This document shows, in pieces, positions 61,559 to 64,000 of a stretch of DNA of 64,000 nt; the stretch's first letter is position 1, and the number at the start of each line of letters is the position of its first letter. This DNA comes from Roseobacter cerasinus. GTDB lineage: Bacteria > Pseudomonadota > Alphaproteobacteria > Rhodobacterales > Rhodobacteraceae. The stretch spans positions 248,001 through 312,000 of the forward strand of contig NZ_BLIV01000004.1 of the NCBI RefSeq assembly GCF_009811755.1, in the 5' to 3' direction. The position numbers and the translations under genes were made by a program. The notes beneath the pieces were generated by a model. It saw nothing but the letters and a program-made list of their open reading frames with translations, made no database searches and was not told where the DNA came from.

Positions 61559-62356
61559 ATGAAACGCTGGATCCCCTTCTTGAAATCAGAGCCGACGGTC
61601 GCCGTGATCCGCCTGTCGGGGATGATTGCCGCCTCCGGGCGGGCCACGCTGAATGACGCGAACCTCGCCCCCGTCATCGAAAAGGCCTTTGCCCGCGGCA
61701 AGCCCGAAGCGGTGGCGCTCGAGGTGAACTCGCCCGGCGGCAGCCCGGTGCAGTCTTCGCTCATTGGCGCGCGCATCCGGCGGCTGGCGGAGGAGAAAGA
61801 GATCCCCGTCATAGCCTTTGTCGAGGATGTGGCGGCCTCGGGTGGCTATTGGCTCGCCGCCGCGGCGGATGAGATCTATGCCGATGAGAGCTCGGTCGTG
61901 GGCTCCATCGGGGTGATCTCGGCCTCCTTTGGCGCGCATGAATTTCTGGTGAAGAACGGGATCGAGCGGCGCGTCTATACCGCGGGCGAGTCGAAATCCA
62001 TGCTCGATCCGTTCCGGCCCGAGAAGCCCGAGGATGTGGAGCGGCTGAAAGAGCTGCTGGAGGATATCCACAGCAACTTCAAGGATCATGTCAGCGCGCG
62101 GCGCGGGGGCAAGCTGCCCGAGGATCGTGATCTTTTCACCGGGGAGGTCTGGCTGGCGCGCAAAGCGACGGAGCTGGGGCTGATCGACGGGATCGGGCAC
62201 CTGGGGCCGATGATGAAGGAGCGCTTTGGCGAGAAGGTGAAGTTCCGCCGCTATGGCGTGCGCAAGCCCTTCCTGGCGCGGTTCGGAGGGCAGCTGGTGA
62301 GCGACGCCCTGCACGGACTGGAAGAGCGCGCCGCCTACGCGCAGTTCGGACTGTAG
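61559..62356 (+). CDS. S49-family peptidase (SppA/SohB-like)
   Basis: 265 residues, the short SppA form. Probable catalytic Ser in 'VAASGGYWLAAAADEI' (near residue 94) and Lys in 'AGESKSMLDPF' (near 146) form the S49 dyad. 'VNSPGGSPVQSS' and 'SVVGSIGVISASFGA' are conserved. No signal peptide; likely membrane-associated, cutting signal-peptide remnants or membrane protein fragments. Confidence 0.88.
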   Translation: MKRWIPFLKSEPTVAVIRLSGMIAASGRATLNDANLAPVIEKAFARGKPEAVALEVNSPGGSPVQSSLIGARIRRLAEEKEIPVIAFVEDVAASGGYWLAAAADEIYADESSVVGSIGVISASFGAHEFLVKNGIERRVYTAGESKSMLDPFRPEKPEDVERLKELLEDIHSNFKDHVSARRGGKLPEDRDLFTGEVWLARKATELGLIDGIGHLGPMMKERFGEKVKFRRYGVRKPFLARFGGQLVSDALHGLEERAAYAQFGL

Positions 62357-62361
62357 ACTTC

Positions 62362-62532
62362 ATGATCTTCAAGATTGTCACCCTGTTCCTTGTCGTCATG
62401 GGCGTGCTCGCCATGTTCGGCAAGATGCACTGGCTGGGGGGCAAGCGGCTGTCGAACGTCAAATGCCGCGCCTGCGGGCGCTACCGCATCGGCAAGGGCC
62501 CGTGCCCCTGTGGTAAGGATCGCCGCGCATGA
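62362..62532 (+). CDS. Small membrane protein with zinc ribbon
   Basis: 56 residues. One N-terminal hydrophobic helix (about 3-21) is followed by a zinc ribbon with CxxC pairs (CRACG and CPCG). It starts 5 bases after the peptidase stop, and its last bases overlap the antiporter start, so it is a real coupled gene. Function unknown. Confidence 0.75.
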   Translation: MIFKIVTLFLVVMGVLAMFGKMHWLGGKRLSNVKCRACGRYRIGKGPCPCGKDRRA

Positions 62533-63479
62533 TCATGCCGTGGATCTTCTGCGGTTTTGGTCTGGTGCTTTTGCTTCTTGCGGGGGATGCGCTGGTCAAG
62601 GGCGCGGTGAACATGTCGCTGCGCCTCGGGGTCCCCGCGCTGATCGTGAGCCTGACGATTGTGGCTTTTGGCACCTCGGCGCCGGAGTTGCTGATCTCGG
62701 TACAGGCGATCCTGGAGGCGTCGCCGGGGCTGGCGCTGGGCAATGTGGTGGGCTCGAACACGGCGAACATCCTGCTGGTGCTGGGGGTGCCTGCGCTGCT
62801 CGCCACGATGCACACGTCGGAGTGCAACACGCGCAAGACCTACAATCAGATGCTCTTCGCCAGCGTCCTGTTCATCGGGTTGGCGTTTCGCGGTGTTTTT
62901 GACTGGATCGCGGGGGGGGTGCTTCTGACCGGGCTTGCGCTGATGCTGGGGGTCGCCTTTCGCGATGCCCACCAGCACCGGCAGGCCTGCAAGGGGGAGC
63001 CCGAGGAAGAGCCGGAGGGGGCCGACCCCGACCTGCCGTGGTGGCGGATTGTCATGTTCCTGCTGCTGGGGCTTGCCGGGCTGCCGCTGGGCGCGGATCT
63101 GCTGGTCGACAATGCGACGATCATCGCCAAGACCTATGGGGTGTCGGATACGGTGATCGGGCTGACGCTGGTGGCCATCGGCACTTCGCTGCCGGAGCTG
63201 GCCACGACGGTGATGGCGGCACTCCGGCGGCAGGCGGATGTGGCCTTGGGCAATGTGATCGGCTCGAACATGTTCAACCTGCTGGCGATCATCGGCATTG
63301 CCAGTTTCGTAGGGCCGATCCCGGTGGACCGGGAGTTTCTGACCTTCGATCTCTGGGTCATGCTCGGCGCCTCTGTTCTTTTGCTGCCCTTCGTCTATCT
63401 GTCTTGGAACATCACGCGGGTCTGGGGCGTGATCCTGAGCGGGCTCTATGTGGCCTACCTGGTGATCGTGCTGGCTTGA
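62529..63479 (+). CDS. Na+/Ca2+ exchanger-type antiporter (YrbG-like)
   Basis: 316 residues, about ten helices in two inverted halves, each with the CaCA alpha-repeat: 'LTIVAFGTSAPELLIS' and 'LTLVAIGTSLPELATTVMAA', plus 'GNVVGSNTANILLVLG' and 'GNVIGSNMFNLLAIIG'. An acidic cytoplasmic loop separates the halves. It should move Ca2+ against Na+ or K+ across the inner membrane. Overlaps the small zinc-ribbon gene by 4 bases. Confidence 0.92.
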   Translation: MIMPWIFCGFGLVLLLLAGDALVKGAVNMSLRLGVPALIVSLTIVAFGTSAPELLISVQAILEASPGLALGNVVGSNTANILLVLGVPALLATMHTSECNTRKTYNQMLFASVLFIGLAFRGVFDWIAGGVLLTGLALMLGVAFRDAHQHRQACKGEPEEEPEGADPDLPWWRIVMFLLLGLAGLPLGADLLVDNATIIAKTYGVSDTVIGLTLVAIGTSLPELATTVMAALRRQADVALGNVIGSNMFNLLAIIGIASFVGPIPVDREFLTFDLWVMLGASVLLLPFVYLSWNITRVWGVILSGLYVAYLVIVLA

Positions 63480-63500
63480 CGGGCAGGTCAGGGAGATTTT

Positions 63501-64000
63501 ATGCCGACAGCTTTGGTGACGGGCGCGAGCCACCGGATTGGCCGCGCCATGGCGCTCTATCTCGCGGGGCGCGGGTATGATGTGGCGGTGCACTATGCGT
63601 CTTCGGCGGCTGGGGCCGGGGAGACGGTGGCAGGTGTTGAGGCGGCGGGGACGCGGGGCGTGGCGCTGCAGGCGGACCTGTTGGACGATGCGGCGAGTGA
63701 GGCGCTCTTCGATCAGGCAGCGGGGGCCTTTGGCGGGCCGGTGACCTGTCTGGTGAACAATGCCTCGATCTTCGAGTATGACACGGTCGCCTCGGCCACG
63801 CGGGAGAGCTGGGACCGGCATATGCAGAGCAACCTGCGCGCGCCCTTCCTGCTGACCCAGAAGATGGCGGCACAGGGGCTGGCCCCACTCGCGGATGCCG
63901 CGGGCGAGCCGCAGGCCGCCGGGCTGATCGTGAATATGATCGACCAGCGGGTGCGCAAGCTCACGCCGGAATTCATGACCTATACGCTGGCCAAGATGGG
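63501..64000 (+). CDS. SDR-family reductase, N-terminal part (partial at window end)
   Basis: The first 166 residues. Rossmann motif TGASHRIGRAMA (near 7-18), 'LVNNASIFEYD' and the catalytic 'YTLAK' (Tyr/Lys) are present. The 'GASHRIGR' form and 'GYDVAVHYASS' resemble pteridine/dihydrofolate reductase-like SDRs (FolM group). GGGAG precedes the ATG by 5 bases. The gene runs off the window. Confidence 0.85.
   Translation, partial: MPTALVTGASHRIGRAMALYLAGRGYDVAVHYASSAAGAGETVAGVEAAGTRGVALQADLLDDAASEALFDQAAGAFGGPVTCLVNNASIFEYDTVASATRESWDRHMQSNLRAPFLLTQKMAAQGLAPLADAAGEPQAAGLIVNMIDQRVRKLTPEFMTYTLAKM

Noticed and set aside
62481-63821. 446-codon minus-strand open frame
   Set aside because: Antisense to the CaCA antiporter with its clear alpha-repeats; low-complexity shadow.
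1-64000. tRNA, rRNA, CRISPR array, insertion sequence or integrase
   Set aside because: No cloverleaf-like, spacer-repeat or transposase sequence was recognised anywhere on either strand; detection by eye is limited for tRNAs.

Overview
The window reads as a chromosomal segment of a marine-type alphaproteobacterium of the Rhodobacteraceae (Roseobacter group). This is inferred from the high GC content, the dense short-overlap operons, the paa and fmd/urt gene orders and the protein styles; no rRNA or other taxonomic marker is present. I saw no tRNA, rRNA, CRISPR array, transposase or integrase.

Layout. (1) 1-4346: end of a sodium/solute symporter, a cyclic-nucleotide/CBS/DUF294 signalling protein, a small membrane protein and a membrane-tethered DnaQ-like exonuclease. 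(2) 4343-10835, minus strand: an amide utilisation operon with a five-gene urea/short-chain-amide ABC transporter (binding protein with Tat signal, two permeases, two ATPases), then formamidase FmdA and zinc-ribbon FmdB. (3) 11010-15282, plus strand: a hybrid histidine kinase whose sensor is a whole NCS1-type permease, and a LuxR-type response regulator. A perfect 9+9 bp inverted repeat lies in the divergent promoter region and is the obvious candidate operator. (4) 15421-20255: a DUF4157 (eCIS core) protein translationally coupled to an ionotropic-glutamate-receptor-like channel, a methyltransferase, a binding-protein/permease fusion and a second permease. (5) 20369-44058: a complete extracellular contractile injection system (eCIS; Afp/PVC-like): cap, sheath, two tube proteins, DUF5908, LysM hub protein, VgrG spike, PAAR tip, gp25, lipoprotein, two large baseplate proteins, a putative fibre/adaptor protein, tape measure, AAA+ ATPase, and a large secreted/membrane GH18-like protein. 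(6) 44193-53712: phenylacetate degradation genes: a thiolase, paaABCD, an NTF2-like gene and paaE on the plus strand; paaI (frameshifted), paaK and paaR on the minus strand; and a decayed paaZ, followed by a probable PaaX-family relic. (7) 54057-59590: surface polysaccharide/glycan genes (FkbM methyltransferase, three glycosyltransferases, one fused to a hydrolase-like domain). (8) 59794-64000: ABC-2 exporter, S49 peptidase, a small zinc-ribbon membrane protein, a Na+/Ca2+ exchanger and the start of an SDR reductase.

Most notable is regions 4-5: an eCIS locus whose sheath carries a cadherin/CSPG-like insert, whose tape measure carries a 3 x 51-residue tandem repeat, which encodes envelope-anchored partners (lipoprotein, C-terminally anchored membrane protein), and whose DUF4157 gene sits in one coupled operon with an iGluR-like channel and transporter-like sensors. 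That last combination is the best candidate for an undescribed system: a ligand-sensing module attached to a contractile injection machine. The phenylacetate locus is also unusual because both of its side-product-handling genes (paaI, paaZ) look inactivated.
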